A stretch of DNA of 34,469 bases, from contig SLHA01000151.1 in NCBI GenBank assembly GCA_007136405.1, positions 1 to 34,469 on the forward strand. The letters are read 5' to 3'. This DNA is from Candidatus Latescibacterota bacterium (lineage in GTDB: Bacteria > Latescibacterota > UBA2968 > UBA8231). A model generated the notes under the pieces. The model had not been told where the DNA came from and made no database searches. It saw only the letters and a program-made list of their open reading frames with translations. The position numbers and the translations under genes are program-made. Shown one piece after another: positions 1 through 7,732 of this stretch (positions are counted from its first letter, which is position 1; each line of letters begins with the position of its first letter).

Positions 1-287
1 CCGCCTGAGGTAGTGCGACCCGCCGGTGGTCATTGGGCGGACGGAATTGGCGGAACGCTGCAGACCAGAGTACCCGAGTTTCGGCGGACAGGATCACCGG
101 ATGACTCGTGCGGGATTCTGGGGTGAATCTGCGGATCCGGCCGGAGCGCTCAACGGAGATTCTGCCCATTCTACGGGCGGGAATTTCGGCGGCGCCCTTT
201 GCGCAATCGGCGCGGATCGTTTACCATTGGGGTCATCCCCAGGTTCCTGACGGCATCCTCCCCGCCGTGTCCTGGAGTGTTCCTGCC
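1..287. other. Upstream region of the amidase gene, no gene seen
   Basis: No convincing coding sequence is seen. The amidase reading frame stays open back to about 108, but the residues before 288 do not look like a secreted-protein N terminus, whereas a clear signal peptide begins at 288. No consensus promoter was recognised. Confidence 0.4.
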
Positions 288-2432
288 ATGGTTTTTTCCC
301 ACCGTCCAAAGACGCTGGCCGGCGTGTGCGCCGGTGTGTGCATGGGTCTGTTGCTCGTGATCATGACCACGGTCGCGGCAGCGGCTCCGGTGGTGCACAC
401 GGTCCGGCGCGGTGATACGCTGTCGGAAATCGCGGCCCGATACCGGGTGTCCCAGGAACAGATCCGTCAATGGAACGGATTGCGGTCGTCGCGGATCCTG
501 GTCGGTCAACGGCTGGAGATCTGGCCGGCAGGACGTTCGAACGACGTACATGTCGTGCGGCCCGGCGATGCGCTCTCAGTCATCGCCGTCCGTCATGGCG
601 TCAGCGTAGCCGAACTGCGGCGGCTCAACAGATTGCCCTCTGACCGCATCTACCCGGGCCAGACCCTGCGTCTCCGGGAAGCCTCCAGCCCGAGCCATCA
701 CGTGGTGGCCCCGGGCGAAAACCTGTCGCGCATCGCCCAGCGTCACGGCACGTCCGTGCAGCGGCTCAGAGCGCTCAACGGCCTGCGCAACGACACGATC
801 CATCCCGGACAGAGACTGACCGTCAGTGCTGTGGGTACGGTTACGGATGACTACGAAGAAACCCCACTGGAATACACGGTACGCCGCGGCGACACGTTGT
901 CCGAAATCGCCCAACGGTTCGAAGTGGGTCTCAGGCTGTTGCGCAGCCTGAATCATCTGCAGAGCGATGTGATCTACCCCGGACAGAAGCTGCAGTTGCG
1001 TCCTTCGGAACTCGAGGAAGGGGTGCACGTGGTCCGGTACGGTGAAACGCTCTCCGGTATCGCCGGGCGCTACCGTACGGACGTGGCGACGCTGCGCCGC
1101 ATCAACGGCATTTCCGGCAGCACGATCTACGTGGGCCAGAAGCTGCGCCTGCGCGAAACTCCCCGGGCCCGGCATATCGTCGAGCGCGGTGACGCGTTGT
1201 GGGAGATCGCCCGTGCCTATGGCATGTCCGTGCGGGAAATCAAGGAACTCAATGGCCTGACCTCGGACCGCATCCATCCTGGCCAGGAACTGGTGCTCAG
1301 CGGCACCCGGGCCAGGCAGTACGATGAATACGTGGTGCAGCCCGGCGACCATATGACCAAGATCGCCCGGCTCCACCAGATGAGTGTCGCCGAACTGCAG
1401 CAGATCAACCAGATCAGCGGCACGATCATCCATCCGGGAGACCGGCTGAAAGTCCGCCCGTTTCTGGGGGGCAATCTGCTGGACGAATCCGAGATCGACT
1501 GGGAGTCGCTGCACCTGAATATTCCGGGTGTAGCGCGGCTGGACACCGGCAACGGACCGTATTATTACACCCGCCCCCGGGCCGACAGACAGCCGAATCG
1601 CTCCTATTACGAGAACGCCCCGGGCTCGCCGATGACCATGTACCGCCGGGCGCGCACGCTGTGGGAGGCATTCGAGCACCAGGTGGACCAGTTGGGCCGC
1701 TTGTCCAACCGGCTGGCGGGCTGGCACATCGTGCTGGATCCGGGCCACGGCGGGCTCGATCCGGGCGCGATTGTCACTGCCGTGGACGGCAACGGCAACC
1801 AGGTGGTCGTGGTGGAACACGAATATGTGTATGATATCGCCTTGCGGGCGTACGTGCTGCTGCGGCTGCACGGGGCCCGCGTGGAGATGACCGTGCTGAG
1901 TCCCAACCACCTGATCCGCAACAGCAACCCGCCGGCCCATACCTTTGTCAACGAAAAAAACGAAGTGTACAATTCTCTTGAGCACAACAGGAGCAACCGG
2001 CAGAGCGACTGGCCGTCCGGCAACAACTTGATGACGCGGGTGCAGATTGCCCGCGGATTCCTCGCCGGGGCGCCGCGCGGACGGCGCATGTTCCTGTCCT
2101 TTCACGCCGATATCGAGCCGCGGGCGCCCGAAGCCCCGCTGGTGTTGTATTACACCAGCCGCAACGGGCGTACGCAGGATCTGACCTCGCGCGGCTTCGC
2201 GCGCTCCATGCTGCCCTACCTGGGGGCGGGGGCCCGGACTCGCGGCCAGGCACTGGGCGTTCTGCGCAACAACCCGGCCGACTACAAGGTCATCTTCGAG
2301 CTGCGGAACATGGCCTATCGCGACCATGTCTGGGCGCTGCGTTTTGCCGAGCTGCGCCAGCGCGATGCCGAGAAGGTGGTCCGCGGCGTGCTGGAGTTCA
2401 CTCAGGAACGCAGTCTGAGCGCCCAGCGCTAA
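288..2432 (+). CDS. Secreted N-acetylmuramoyl-L-alanine amidase with seven LysM repeats
   Basis: Peptidoglycan amidase (Amidase_3 family) that should cleave the bond between MurNAc and the stem peptide in the periplasm. The ATG at 288 is chosen because it opens a signal peptide (basic start, hydrophobic core, AAAA-type cleavage region near residue 33); a GGAG lies 11 bases upstream. Seven consecutive LysM modules of about 42 residues plus linkers follow (residues about 37-395), each with a V-x-x-G-D/E-x-L core and an I-x-x-GQ-x-L end. After a linker comes the zinc amidase domain: DPGHGG with H487 near residue 484, a Glu in EHEY near 511, H606 in FHAD, and a late Glu in FELRN near 672. At about 714 residues it is much longer than usual AmiB/AmiC proteins, because of the number of LysM modules. 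The late FELRN motif departs from the usual VELGF, so activity is likely but not certain. Confidence 0.93.
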   Translation: MVFSHRPKTLAGVCAGVCMGLLLVIMTTVAAAAPVVHTVRRGDTLSEIAARYRVSQEQIRQWNGLRSSRILVGQRLEIWPAGRSNDVHVVRPGDALSVIAVRHGVSVAELRRLNRLPSDRIYPGQTLRLREASSPSHHVVAPGENLSRIAQRHGTSVQRLRALNGLRNDTIHPGQRLTVSAVGTVTDDYEETPLEYTVRRGDTLSEIAQRFEVGLRLLRSLNHLQSDVIYPGQKLQLRPSELEEGVHVVRYGETLSGIAGRYRTDVATLRRINGISGSTIYVGQKLRLRETPRARHIVERGDALWEIARAYGMSVREIKELNGLTSDRIHPGQELVLSGTRARQYDEYVVQPGDHMTKIARLHQMSVAELQQINQISGTIIHPGDRLKVRPFLGGNLLDESEIDWESLHLNIPGVARLDTGNGPYYYTRPRADRQPNRSYYENAPGSPMTMYRRARTLWEAFEHQVDQLGRLSNRLAGWHIVLDPGHGGLDPGAIVTAVDGNGNQVVVVEHEYVYDIALRAYVLLRLHGARVEMTVLSPNHLIRNSNPPAHTFVNEKNEVYNSLEHNRSNRQSDWPSGNNLMTRVQIARGFLAGAPRGRRMFLSFHADIEPRAPEAPLVLYYTSRNGRTQDLTSRGFARSMLPYLGAGARTRGQALGVLRNNPADYKVIFELRNMAYRDHVWALRFAELRQRDAEKVVRGVLEFTQERSLSAQR

Positions 2433-2436
2433 GCGT

Positions 2437-2462
2437 AAACGGCGAGGGGAAACGGCGAGGGG
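2437..2462. repeat. 13-bp perfect tandem duplication just after the amidase stop
   Basis: The unit AAACGGCGAGGGG occurs twice head to tail, starting four bases after the TAA stop at 2430-2432. It belongs with the other repeats in this window that start at gene ends. Confidence 0.85.
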
Positions 2463-2490
2463 CACCCCGGAGCCGTTACCGGGGCGCCCC
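2459..2490 (+). terminator. GC-rich hairpin, possible terminator of the amidase gene
   Basis: GGGGCACCCCGG (2459-2470) pairs with CCGGGGCGCCCC (2479-2490) with one mismatch and an 8-base loop. Only TTC follows, so there is no real U tract; it may instead be an mRNA-stabilising 3' hairpin. Confidence 0.45.
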
Positions 2491-2511
2491 TTCGGGCCAC
2501 TGAACTACTGT

Positions 2512-2599
2512 CACAACAGTCTAGCAGGGGCTTGCCTCGATGAGCCGCCGAGTTGCCGGCACAACAGTCTAGCAGGGGCTTGCCTCGATGAGCCGCCGA
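2512..2599. repeat. Two 40-bp direct repeats, 48-bp period, over the 3' end of the small gene
   Basis: An identical 40-bp block lies at 2512-2551 and 2560-2599, separated by 8 bases. On the minus strand the copy at 2560-2599 contains the last codons (RRLIEASPC) and the TAG stop of the hypothetical gene 2569-2865. The other copy is a downstream duplicate of that 3' end. Confidence 0.9.
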
Positions 2600-2865
2600 A
2601 CGGCGCGCCGCACCACATCCGGCTCCAGCCCGGCGAGCTCGCACCAGGGATCGATCCGGCTGCTTTCCACGAAAGCGATCTCCGGAACATCCTCTGCACC
2701 ATCCAGCAGTTCATCCATCTTGGAGATCTCACGCAACGTGCTGAGTATCATTGCGTTCGCCAGCCGGCGGTACGCCAGAGCGATGCGTTCTGACTGGGCG
2801 ACTTCCTGATCGGCCCGCATGTGATGCATTCGTGCGCTGATCCGTATGGTCATAGTCATGAGCAT
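2569..2865 (-). CDS. Small hypothetical protein, 98 aa
   Basis: Not assigned to a family with confidence. The protein is mostly helical: residues about 20-55 form a basic amphipathic stretch (EVAQSERIALAYRRLANAM), and the C terminus carries IDPWCELAGLEPDVVRRAV, a pattern reminiscent of short phage or plasmid proteins with a W-x-C-x-x-x-GL-x-P-x-x-V-R-x-A segment. That resemblance is from memory and weak. The ATG at 2865 is one of three closely spaced Met codons and has no good ribosome binding site. The stop lies inside the 40-bp repeat. It is downstream of, and separated by a terminator from, the Gfo/Idh operon on the same strand. Confidence 0.5.
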   Translation of the reverse strand: MLMTMTIRISARMHHMRADQEVAQSERIALAYRRLANAMILSTLREISKMDELLDGAEDVPEIAFVESSRIDPWCELAGLEPDVVRRAVRRLIEASPC

Positions 2866-2897
2866 TCGGTCGAGGTCCGCGAGGTTTGATTACATGC

Positions 2898-2906
2898 TGG
2901 TATAAT
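2898..2906 (+). promoter_or_regulatory. Possible extended -10 promoter element
   Basis: TGGTATAAT matches an extended -10 (TGnTATAAT). There is no matching -35, and no gene on this strand follows before the convergent oxidoreductase gene. It could drive a short antisense transcript or be chance. Confidence 0.2.
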
Positions 2907-2933
2907 GTAAGGGTTTCATTCGAAAAAACCGAA

Positions 2934-2961
2934 TAAAAAAACCAGCCCAGGCCAGGGCAGG
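2934..2961 (-). terminator. Rho-independent terminator of the SDR-oxidoreductase operon
   Basis: On the minus strand CCTGCCC, a six-base loop and GGGCTGG (one T-T mismatch) are followed at once by a run of T residues (2941 to 2934). It lies about 60 bases after the stop of the Gfo/Idh gene at 3021. Confidence 0.7.
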
Positions 2962-3020
2962 CTCATTCACCGGGCTCGCTACAGAACGACTAACTCCTTG
3001 TTTAACAGGATCTTGCCCGC

Positions 3021-4040
3021 TCACCAGGGGGTTTCCGTGGCGGCCACGCTGCGGGCGGCCGCGGATGCTGCGTACAATCTATAGACCCATTCCATCGTCA
3101 ACAGAGCCTCCTCCCCGCTTCCCAGCATGGGCTGCCCGCCGGTCACGCCGTTGAGCATATCCTCCCACTCCAGCTCCCAGGAGCGATCTTCTCCGGGATA
3201 TTCGTAGACTTGTTCTTCGGGCGCTCCTCCCTCCGGCCGTCTGCGTCCTACGGTAGCCCTTTCCACCCCGTACGACCGCCCCAGGCCTTCCGCGATCACA
3301 TAGCCATCGCGGCCGAAGACCTCCAGGCTGAACAGGTTCTTCCACTGCGTCCAGCTGACATGCAGGGACGCGATCTGCCCCGCGGCGGTGCGAAACAACC
3401 CGAAGGCATTGTCCTCCACCGCGGTGTCCCAGAAACTGGTACACACATAGCCCGATACCTCGGCAAATCCACCCAGAATCCACAGCGACAGGTCGATCAG
3501 GTGCGTGCCCTGGTCCAGCAATTCCCCCCCGCCTGCCTGCTGGCGCGAGGCGCGCCATTCCCGCTCGTACCCCGGCCTGCCCCCGTGACCATACCGTCCC
3601 CGCACATGCAGCAGCGGCCCGATGCCGCCCGAGCTGCACAGCGTGTGGGCCTGACGAATGGCCGGATGATAGCGGTGGTTGTACCCGGCCTTCAGGCAGG
3701 TTCCCGACCGGTGCGCCGCCCGGACCACGGCACCGACCTCGGCCGGCGTACGGCCCATCGGCTTTTCGCAAAGCACGTGCTTCTGCGCCTCCAGCGCCGC
3801 GACACTGATCGCCGCCAGCGCATCATGGGTGGTGGCCACCACGACGATGTCGACCTCCGGATCCTGCACCACCTCCCGCCAGTGCGACCTGACGGCAGCA
3901 CCCGCCTGTCCAGCCACGTGTTCGGCCCGGCAGCGGTCCATGTCATGGACGGCCACGACGCGGGTCTGCGGGCATGCCGCGGCGACCAGGGCGCGGCGCG
4001 CACCGATTCCGCCGGCACCGACGATTCCGGTTCCGAGCAT
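3021..4040 (-). CDS. Gfo/Idh/MocA family NAD(P)-dependent oxidoreductase
   Basis: Cytoplasmic oxidoreductase of the family that acts on sugars, inositols and related polyols; the substrate cannot be read from sequence. The N-terminal Rossmann fold starts with GIVGAGGIG, the family EKP motif is at residues 92-94 (CEKPM), and the C-terminal sheet domain has GGELLDQGTHLIDL with D176 and H180, the usual catalytic region. Length 339 aa is normal. A TTG two codons further upstream is possible, but the ATG at 4040 has AGGAGG nine bases before it. The upstream SDR stop is at 4043, two bases away, so the two genes are translationally linked. A terminator follows at 2934-2961. Confidence 0.9.
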   Translation of the reverse strand: MLGTGIVGAGGIGARRALVAAACPQTRVVAVHDMDRCRAEHVAGQAGAAVRSHWREVVQDPEVDIVVVATTHDALAAISVAALEAQKHVLCEKPMGRTPAEVGAVVRAAHRSGTCLKAGYNHRYHPAIRQAHTLCSSGGIGPLLHVRGRYGHGGRPGYEREWRASRQQAGGGELLDQGTHLIDLSLWILGGFAEVSGYVCTSFWDTAVEDNAFGLFRTAAGQIASLHVSWTQWKNLFSLEVFGRDGYVIAEGLGRSYGVERATVGRRRPEGGAPEEQVYEYPGEDRSWELEWEDMLNGVTGGQPMLGSGEEALLTMEWVYRLYAASAAARSVAATETPW

Positions 4041-4042
4041 GC

Positions 4043-5008
4043 TCAACCCCCTCCTGGCGCAGGTGTCTGTCGATCTGCGGGCGCCGGTCGATCTGCGCGC
4101 GCGGGTCGTTCTGCGCGGCCCTCGCGGTCGGCGCGACCCTCGCGCTCTGCGGCCCCCGCGCGGTCGGCGGGCTTCAGGCGCCGCACGGTATAGTCTTCAC
4201 CGGCCATGACAGCGCCAATGTCCAGATCCTCCCATGGATCCCATACCGCGCTCAGCAGGCGCCCCGTCAGCGCCTCGGCGCGGCGCGAGGCGAGGAACAC
4301 CGCCAGCCGGGCCGGGATCTCAGGATCCACGCCGCCGTCCCTGACCTGTTGCCGGGCCTCGGCCAGCGCCTGGTCGCCGGCCGAGGCCCCGGCGGCCAGC
4401 GTTTCGTCGAGCATGCGGGTGTTGACGGCGCCGGGCGCGATGGCATTCACGGTCACTCCCGTCCCCTCCAGCTCCGCCGCGAGCGTTTCCGTCATTCGGA
4501 CTACCGCAGCCTTGGAGGCACTGTAGGCACTGTAGCGCGGCCGCGGCGACACGGCGCCGCCACCGGACAGGTTGATGATCCTGCCGTGTTCCTGCGCCAG
4601 CATGCCCGGCAACACCGCGCGCGTACACAGATAGCATCCAAACAGGTTGGTCTGCACCGCCTGCCACCAGGCCGCCGGATCGGTTTCCTGCAACGGCCCG
4701 ATGGGACCCTGCACTCCGGCGTTGTTGACCAGCACGTCCAGGCGGCCCCACTCCTCCAGCAAGCCGGCTACCGCCCCGGACACCTGCTCGGGCCACCCCA
4801 CATCCGTTACGGCGTGCCAGCTCCGGCGCCCCTGGGCCCGTATCTCCGCGGCTGTCTGCTGCAGCGGTTCCGGCGTCCGGCCGAACAAGGCCACATCCGC
4901 CCCGGCGCGGGCCAGCGCCACGGCGATGGCCCGGCCTATGCCGCGTCCGCCGCCCGTGACCAGGGCCAGGGTGTTCTTCAGTTCCGCAGCCGATGCGCGT
5001 GATGACAT
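4043..5008 (-). CDS. Short-chain dehydrogenase/reductase (SDR) with a repetitive tail
   Basis: Classical SDR, probably interconverting an alcohol and a carbonyl with NAD(P). It has the cofactor motif TGGGRGIG (residues 18-25), NNAG (95-98), the catalytic Ser148 region, and Y162-x3-K166 (AYSASK). The ATG at 5008 is preferred over an in-frame start 63 bases upstream because GAGGGGG precedes it. The enzyme core ends near residue 275. A further ~45 residues are a low-complexity tail of Arg, Ala, Asp, Glu and Pro (REGRAD, RADRPAPAD) from degenerate repetitive DNA at about 4065-4185. The gene is first in a two-gene operon and diverges from the ATP-grasp gene across a palindromic operator. Confidence 0.9.
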   Translation of the reverse strand: MSSRASAAELKNTLALVTGGGRGIGRAIAVALARAGADVALFGRTPEPLQQTAAEIRAQGRRSWHAVTDVGWPEQVSGAVAGLLEEWGRLDVLVNNAGVQGPIGPLQETDPAAWWQAVQTNLFGCYLCTRAVLPGMLAQEHGRIINLSGGGAVSPRPRYSAYSASKAAVVRMTETLAAELEGTGVTVNAIAPGAVNTRMLDETLAAGASAGDQALAEARQQVRDGGVDPEIPARLAVFLASRRAEALTGRLLSAVWDPWEDLDIGAVMAGEDYTVRRLKPADRAGAAEREGRADREGRAERPARADRPAPADRQTPAPGGG

Positions 5009-5100
5009 CCGGCCCCCTCGTGCATCGTCGTTTTGCGTTATCTTGCCATGGTCCAGTGGCCCGAGTACCATCCCTGGACACTGCCAGCTTGGAAGTGTGT

Positions 5101-5130
5101 TGAATATATAAACGCTTGTTTATACATTCA
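5101..5130. promoter_or_regulatory. 30-bp palindromic operator between divergent promoters
   Basis: A near-perfect inverted repeat: 12 of 15 base pairs match around its centre, with core ATAAACGCTTGTTTAT. This is the style of a TetR-family operator (TATAAAC-N4-GTTTATA). It covers the -35 and most of the -10 of the leftward SDR promoter and overlaps the -35 of the rightward ATP-grasp promoter, so one bound repressor could silence both. No regulator gene lies next to it. Confidence 0.75.
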
Positions 5131-5131
5131 A
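5103..5131 (-). promoter_or_regulatory. Sigma70-type promoter for the SDR-oxidoreductase operon
   Basis: On the minus strand TTGAAT (5131-5126), a 17-base spacer and TATATT (5108-5103). The predicted start near 5096 gives a leader of about 88 bases to the SDR ATG at 5008. It lies inside the palindromic operator. Confidence 0.65.
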
Positions 5132-5144
5132 CCGATTGTAGTAT
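5116..5144 (+). promoter_or_regulatory. Sigma70-type promoter for the ATP-grasp gene
   Basis: TTGTTT (5116-5121), 17-base spacer, TAGTAT (5139-5144). The predicted start near 5151 leaves about 40 bases to the ATG at 5190. The -35 lies in the right arm of the operator. Confidence 0.5.
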
Positions 5145-5165
5145 ACCGGATCGTAGTATACCGGA
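5136..5165. repeat. 15-bp tandem repeat downstream of the operator
   Basis: T(T/C)GTAGTATACCGGA occurs twice head to tail (5136-5150, 5151-5165) with one mismatch. It duplicates the -10-like TAGTAT, so a second transcription start or a second protein site is possible. Confidence 0.75.
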
Positions 5166-5189
5166 ATCACCTCATCAGGATCGGCCCAC

Positions 5190-6650
5190 ATGACATCGCC
5201 GGCAACCGCCCTGGATGCCCGTCAGACCTGCCTGCAAATCAACTCCCGTTCACCCGTCGGCGGACTCTTTCAAGGAGACCGGACGCAAGTCCATCCGGAC
5301 AGCCATCTGCCGTGGCGCATATCTCCCGAACCCTTCTGGCTCACCCCTCAGCAAGCTGCGTATCTGGAACGGCTGGGTCCGGCGCTGAACGAGTTCCATC
5401 GCGCCATCAACCTGCTCTACCACCAGAGTACGCGCGGTCTGCAGCCGGCGTGGGTGCACGAATACCTGGATCAGGGCAAACCCGGTGAAATCATCGAACT
5501 GGGTCGCATGAACCGGTTCCGGTCCAGGCTGCCTCTCGTCATCCGCCCCGACCTGCTGGTCACCGAGCAGGGCTTCTGTCTGGTGGAGCTGGACGCCATC
5601 CCGGGAGGCATGGGCTTCACGGCACAGGTATCGGAACGATACGCGGAACTGGGTTATTCGCTCATCGGAGGCGCCCACGGGCTGGCGGATGAGCTGTATT
5701 CGGCCATCGCCGCCACCGTCCAGATGGACAGGCCCACCGTCGCACTGCTGGTGTCGGACGAGTCGGAGTCCTACCGCGAAGAGATGACCTGGCTGTCACA
5801 GCGTCTGCTGGACCTCGGCCTGCCCATGTATTGCCGCCATCCCCGCGACGTGCATTTCGACCAAGAGGGCCTGTATCTGTGCCACGATGGCGGTACGGAG
5901 CGCATCGATGTCGTCTATCGGTTTTTCGAACTGTTCGACTTCAAGAACATCCCCAAAGCCGAACCCATCATCTACTTCGCCAAGAAGAATCAGGTCCGGA
6001 TCACCCCACCTCTAAAGGCCTACCTGGAGGAGAAACTCTGGCTTGGCCTGTTCCATCATCCTCTGCTGCAGGAATTCTGGACGAAGGAACTGGACAGCGA
6101 GCACCTCAGTCTGCTGCAAGAGGTCATTCCCCGCACCTGGATCATGGATCCAAGGCCTTTGCCCCCGCACGCGGTGATACCGGGACTGCACCCCGGCGGC
6201 CGGGCCATGGGTAACTGGGAGCCCCTGAAGCACCTCACCAAGAAACAGCGCGAATATGTTCTCAAGCCTTCCGGATTCTCCCATCTGGCCTACGAAAGCC
6301 GGGGCGTCTCGGTAGGACACGATCTTCCCGAGGACGAATGGACGGCGCGCATTCAGCAGGCACTGGACAGCTTCCATGACGTGCCCTATGTCCTGCAGGA
6401 GTTTCACAAGGCCCGGCGAACGACCATGTCGTATTACGACTTCGGCGAAGACGCGATGGCCTCCATGAACGGACGCACCTTGTTGCGCCCGTATTACTAT
6501 GTCCACGCCGGCACACCCCGGCTGGCGGGCATGCAGGCGGTAGTCTGCCCGCCGGACAAGAAGGTGCTCCATGGGATGGCGGATGCAATACTCGCCCCCT
6601 GTGCCATCGCCGAAGAACAAGACCGCTTTGATCGTGAACGATCGGGGTGA
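5190..6650 (+). CDS. Uncharacterised ATP-grasp-like protein, 486 aa
   Basis: Looks like a carboxylate-amine ligase-type protein, perhaps circularly permuted ATP-grasp in the manner of the glutathionylspermidine synthase group; the reaction is unknown. Visible parts: VIRPDLLVTEQGFCLVELDA near residues 117-136 followed by PGGMGFTAQ; a Rossmann-like stretch PTVALLVSDESESY near 180; VVYRFFELFDFKNIP near 245; and an ATP-grasp-like YVLKPSGFSHL...SRGVSVG segment near 355-375. Start at the ATG at 5190 with AGGA ten bases upstream. It stands alone on its strand, divergent from the SDR operon under a shared operator, which hints at a joint pathway making or using a sugar- or polyol-derived acid. The stop is followed immediately by a 21-bp tandem repeat. 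Confidence 0.7.
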   Translation: MTSPATALDARQTCLQINSRSPVGGLFQGDRTQVHPDSHLPWRISPEPFWLTPQQAAYLERLGPALNEFHRAINLLYHQSTRGLQPAWVHEYLDQGKPGEIIELGRMNRFRSRLPLVIRPDLLVTEQGFCLVELDAIPGGMGFTAQVSERYAELGYSLIGGAHGLADELYSAIAATVQMDRPTVALLVSDESESYREEMTWLSQRLLDLGLPMYCRHPRDVHFDQEGLYLCHDGGTERIDVVYRFFELFDFKNIPKAEPIIYFAKKNQVRITPPLKAYLEEKLWLGLFHHPLLQEFWTKELDSEHLSLLQEVIPRTWIMDPRPLPPHAVIPGLHPGGRAMGNWEPLKHLTKKQREYVLKPSGFSHLAYESRGVSVGHDLPEDEWTARIQQALDSFHDVPYVLQEFHKARRTTMSYYDFGEDAMASMNGRTLLRPYYYVHAGTPRLAGMQAVVCPPDKKVLHGMADAILAPCAIAEEQDRFDRERSG

Positions 6651-6903
6651 TCGTCTGAATCCAGGAGAAGCTCATCGGAAACCAGAAACGGCTTGTCGTA
6701 ATCCAGAGGCTGCTCATCTTAATCCAGAAGCGGCTTGTCCGAATCAAGATGCGGCACATCAGAATCAAGATGCAGCCCGTCTGAATCAGGAAGCAGCGCA
6801 TTTGAATCCAGAAGCAGCGTATCTGCATCAAATACGTCGCCGCCCCGTGACTTGGTTCCGCTGTCGCATGCTGCATCCGACTCACCCATGGGATGATGTG
6901 TAA
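6571..6903 (+). CDS. Possible ORF carrying heptapeptide repeats, ending in TAATG with def
   Basis: A frame different from the ATP-grasp gene is open from inside its 3' end, through the 21-bp repeats, to a TAA at 6901-6903 whose last base is the A of the def ATG. It would encode seven-residue repeats of the form x-L-N-P/Q-E/D-A-A. The Ala codons vary mostly in third position. The TAATG overlap could couple def translation, and def itself has no visible ribosome binding site. No start with a good ribosome binding site is visible, and other frames through the repeats are also open. It may be a frameshifted tail of the ATP-grasp protein or not a gene. Confidence 0.22.
   Translation: MGWRMQYSPPVPSPKNKTALIVNDRGDRLNPGEAHRKPETACRNPEAAHLNPEAACPNQDAAHQNQDAARLNQEAAHLNPEAAYLHQIRRRPVTWFRCRMLHPTHPWDDV
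6651..6839. repeat. Degenerate 21-bp minisatellite, eight full units plus a partial
   Basis: Eight consecutive 21-bp units fill 6651-6818 exactly, beginning at the base after the ATP-grasp TGA (6648-6650), and a partial ninth follows. Typical core: TGAATCCAGAAGCAGC. Units differ at several positions each, so the array is old or evolving quickly. Confidence 0.93.
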
Positions 6904-7448
6904 TGGAAACGGAAGTCATCAAGTTCGGCGCCAGCATACTGCGCCAGACCTGTACTCCTGTCAGCCAGGTGGACGACGATATCCGGTCATTGATCAGCGG
7001 GCTGTTCGCTTCCATGCGCAAGGCGGAAGGGGTCGGGCTGGCTGCTCCGCAGATTGGCGTCCTCAAGCGCGTCATCGTGGTCGATGTATCGGGCCAGGAA
7101 CCCGACCGTCCGCCCATGGCGCTGATCAACCCGGAAATCGTCGCGGCGGACGGCGTTCAGAATGGGGAAGAAGGCTGTCTCAGTTTTCCCGATCTATATG
7201 GCGAGGTCAGACGCGCTGCCCGGGTGGAGGTTCAGGCGCTGGACGCCGATGGCCGTCCGGTACGGATCTCGGCGGACGGTTTTCTGGCCCGCGCGCTGCA
7301 GCATGAGATCGATCACCTGGACGGTAAGCTGTTCATCGACCACGTGAGTCCGCTGAAGCGACAGCTCATGCGGGGCAGCCTCAGACGGCTGAAAAAAATG
7401 GGCCAGGCCTGGGACAGAGAGCAGCAGGCGGAAGCGGTCCTCCGCTGA
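6903..7448 (+). CDS. def: Peptide deformylase
   Basis: Removes the N-formyl group from nascent proteins; cytoplasmic metalloenzyme. All three family motifs are present: GVGLAAPQIG (residues 43-52), EGCLS with metal ligand C92, and QHEIDHLDG with H134, catalytic E135 and H138. Length 181 aa is normal, with a basic C-terminal tail. The ATG at 6903 overlaps the TAA of an upstream open frame (TAATG) and lacks a clear ribosome binding site; an in-frame TGA six bases upstream excludes an earlier start. Here def is not next to fmt, its frequent neighbour, so it may be a second copy. Confidence 0.96.
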   Translation: METEVIKFGASILRQTCTPVSQVDDDIRSLISGLFASMRKAEGVGLAAPQIGVLKRVIVVDVSGQEPDRPPMALINPEIVAADGVQNGEEGCLSFPDLYGEVRRAARVEVQALDADGRPVRISADGFLARALQHEIDHLDGKLFIDHVSPLKRQLMRGSLRRLKKMGQAWDREQQAEAVLR

Positions 7449-7732
7449 AGCGCTGCACCTGCGCGGGGGGCGCCGCGGTGGCGCGCTCAACGCCGGGGCG
7501 CACATCAGCGGCACGATAGGAGCATACGAGCAGCGCTTGGCGGGCTCGGTAAACACTAGTCGCGTGCAGTCGAGGCCAGTGCAGCGAACACCGATGAACG
7601 CGCGAAAAGCGCTTTTCGGGTGCCGCAGATTGCTTGCGCGTGCGGCCTGCGCCCGAACACGCGGCCCACGCGTCGATACCGTGGCGCCGCTGTCAAAGCG
7701 CCAACCCAGCCGGCGCGCGTCACCCAGGAGTA
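7449..7732. other. Intergenic region between def and tRNA-Asp
   Basis: No gene recognised. It contains a perfect 16-bp palindrome CGAAAAGCGCTTTTCG at 7603-7618, which could be a protein site, and GC-rich sequence just after def (7460-7490) without a U tract. Confidence 0.4.

Noticed and set aside
576-2465. Long minus-strand open frame opposite the amidase
   Set aside because: It mirrors the LysM and amidase coding sequence, has no family features, and arises from GC-rich codon use.
7603-7618. Perfect 16-bp palindrome as an attachment site for an integrated element at tRNA-Asp
   Set aside because: It is not in the tRNA 3' end, no duplicate of the tRNA end is seen in the window, and there is no integrase.
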